A stretch of 64,000 nt of DNA from an uncultured Treponema sp. (lineage in GTDB: Bacteria > Spirochaetota > Spirochaetia > Treponematales > Treponemataceae). Numbering within the stretch: position 1 is the stretch's first letter; every line of letters starts with the position of its first letter. The stretch spans positions 1 through 64,000 of the forward strand of contig CAMNDY010000002.1 in the NCBI GenBank assembly GCA_946535985.1, given 5' to 3'. This document shows, one piece after another, positions 62,853 through 64,000 of the stretch. The notes under the pieces were generated by a model. That model did not search any database and was not told the DNA's origin. It was given only the letters and a program-made list of their open reading frames with translations. The translations under genes and the position numbers were made by a program.

Positions 62853-64000
62853 ATGAGGAAAAATTCCCTGCTTCTGGTAACGTCAACAATTCTCATTATC
62901 AGTTTTGGATTTTCAACAATAGTTTCTCTTAAGTCTCTAGCTAAGCTCATAAAAGAAAACAACCGCGAAAACTCCCTGATTTATGCGAATGAAGTTGGAA
63001 ATGCTGTAATTGACGTTTTTTCAGAGGCAGTTGCCGTTTCGCAGACTATAAGCAATCCTTTTATTCGTGACCTTCTTAAAAATTCCCGGAATATTCCGCG
63101 AGAAGACAAATCAAGGGCTATGAAAAATCTGCTTTCGGATATTGTAGTAAAATTTGGTTATTCCACTGCCTTTATTGCTGATGATGCAACCCTAGACTAC
63201 TATTCCGAATGGGGATATTTAAAAACTATAGACCCTCAAAATCCTGATGACGACTGGTATATTCCTTTTAAAACATCTTCAAAGCTTTATGAACTCAATG
63301 TAGATAATGACCAGGCTAACAATAACCGCATGACCATTTACATAAATACCCGTATAAGAGATGACAACGGTAAATATCTTGGAGCCTGTGGTGTTGGCGT
63401 TCCTATGAAGCAGGTAATGACTCTTTTGCAGTCTTTGGAAAAACAGAGTGATATTTCTATAAAGCTTGTTTCGCCGGATGGAATTGTTCGGGTTGCAAGA
63501 AGCGGTCAGCTTGTACTTCAACGGACAGAAGCAGAATTAAAGCAGCTGCTAAAAGAATATGATTCTTCTGAGCAGTATCTTTATAAGCCAAAGGGTACCG
63601 ATGGTTATACAATAGTAAAATACATTCCTGAATGCCAGTGGTTTACTGTAATTGATTATGCCGGAGGAAAAACCTCTATTTTCTCTACAATGCTTTTTCA
63701 GAATCTGATGATTTGTCTGTGTATAATGCTCTTTGTTATTGTAATCATCAACTTTGTACTCTCGAGGGTTGCTAAGCATACAGAAAGATTTGTTGAAGAA
63801 GCCTTGTTTGATCAGCTTACAGGACTAAGAAACAGACGGGCATACGCACTGGAAATTGAAAAGCTTAATAAGTTCCCTTCCCTTACAGATATTTCGGTTA
63901 CCACAATGGATATAAACGGCCTTAAAATGACTAACGACACTTTTGGCCATACTGTTGGTGATGATTTGATAAAGGGCGCCGCTGCAATTATGAAAAAATT
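62853..64000 (+). CDS. Membrane Cache-domain diguanylate cyclase (cut by window end)
   Basis: 382 codons are in the window. TM1 (~6-26) is followed by a dCache-like extracellular sensor (~30-280, including DDDWYIPF and YINTRIRDDNGKYLGACGVGV), TM2 (~285-308), and the start of a GGDEF domain: FDQLTGLRNRRAYALEIEKL and MDINGLKMTNDTFGHTVGDDLI. These are the standard Mg/GTP-binding segments of diguanylate cyclases, which make c-di-GMP. The GG[DE]EF loop itself lies beyond base 64000, so activity cannot be judged. Confidence 0.9.
   Translation, partial: MRKNSLLLVTSTILIISFGFSTIVSLKSLAKLIKENNRENSLIYANEVGNAVIDVFSEAVAVSQTISNPFIRDLLKNSRNIPREDKSRAMKNLLSDIVVKFGYSTAFIADDATLDYYSEWGYLKTIDPQNPDDDWYIPFKTSSKLYELNVDNDQANNNRMTIYINTRIRDDNGKYLGACGVGVPMKQVMTLLQSLEKQSDISIKLVSPDGIVRVARSGQLVLQRTEAELKQLLKEYDSSEQYLYKPKGTDGYTIVKYIPECQWFTVIDYAGGKTSIFSTMLFQNLMICLCIMLFVIVIINFVLSRVAKHTERFVEEALFDQLTGLRNRRAYALEIEKLNKFPSLTDISVTTMDINGLKMTNDTFGHTVGDDLIKGAAAIMKK

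Overview
The window reads as chromosome of a low-GC, flagellated spirochaete, most likely a gut or rumen Treponema. The grounds are a FlgM-like anti-sigma factor, a FliL-like protein, several outer-membrane barrels with C-terminal Phe, a UPF0164/FadL-like protein beside an OmpA-tailed Ig-repeat protein, and two very large tandem Ig-repeat lipoproteins. Genus is an inference; nothing here fixes the species.

Layout. 1-7.2 kb: start of glyS, a structured repeat, a small barrel-like protein, a degenerate M16 peptidase homologue, a two-TM Cache-like protein with an acidic repeat tail, and another small barrel. 7.3-12.4 kb: tRNA-Asn with terminator, fthC, and an OmpA-tailed Ig protein coupled to a UPF0164-like protein. 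12.5-15.9 kb: a partner-switching set (PP2C phosphatase, HATPase anti-sigma, STAS protein) and a zinc-ribbon SUMF1 protein. 16.2-21 kb: a rightward operon of unknown protein, hflX, FliL-like and S41 protease. 21-27.2 kb: leftward traX, thyX, CBS-type pyrophosphatase, polysaccharide deacetylase, galK and a PHP protein. 27.5-29.7 kb: argJ-argB. 29.7-31.5 kb: an imperfect direct repeat, an InlB-repeat lipoprotein and a DUF2442 protein. 31.5-34.7 kb: thiBPQ under a TPP riboswitch. 34.9-35.9 kb: a DUF1016/YhcG nuclease-like gene. 35.9-59.7 kb: two paralogous giant lipoproteins of 3858 and 4046 aa. 60-64 kb: an outer-membrane barrel, thrH behind tRNA-Ala, flgM, rsmI and a truncated Cache-GGDEF gene.

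The most novel-looking content lies between and inside the genes. First, four copies of a ~150-210 bp element fold into the same nested hairpins. Their stems differ in sequence but change compensatorily, while the unpaired motifs stay the same; I know no named family that matches. Second, about ten genes have a TATAAT-like hexamer 6-9 nt before the start codon and no Shine-Dalgarno sequence, which suggests leaderless mRNAs, while other genes have clear AGGAG sites. Third, short palindromes have been taken up in frame into coding genes (fthC, thiQ, and the acidic-repeat protein twice; possibly yhcG). No transposase, prophage, CRISPR array or replication origin was seen.
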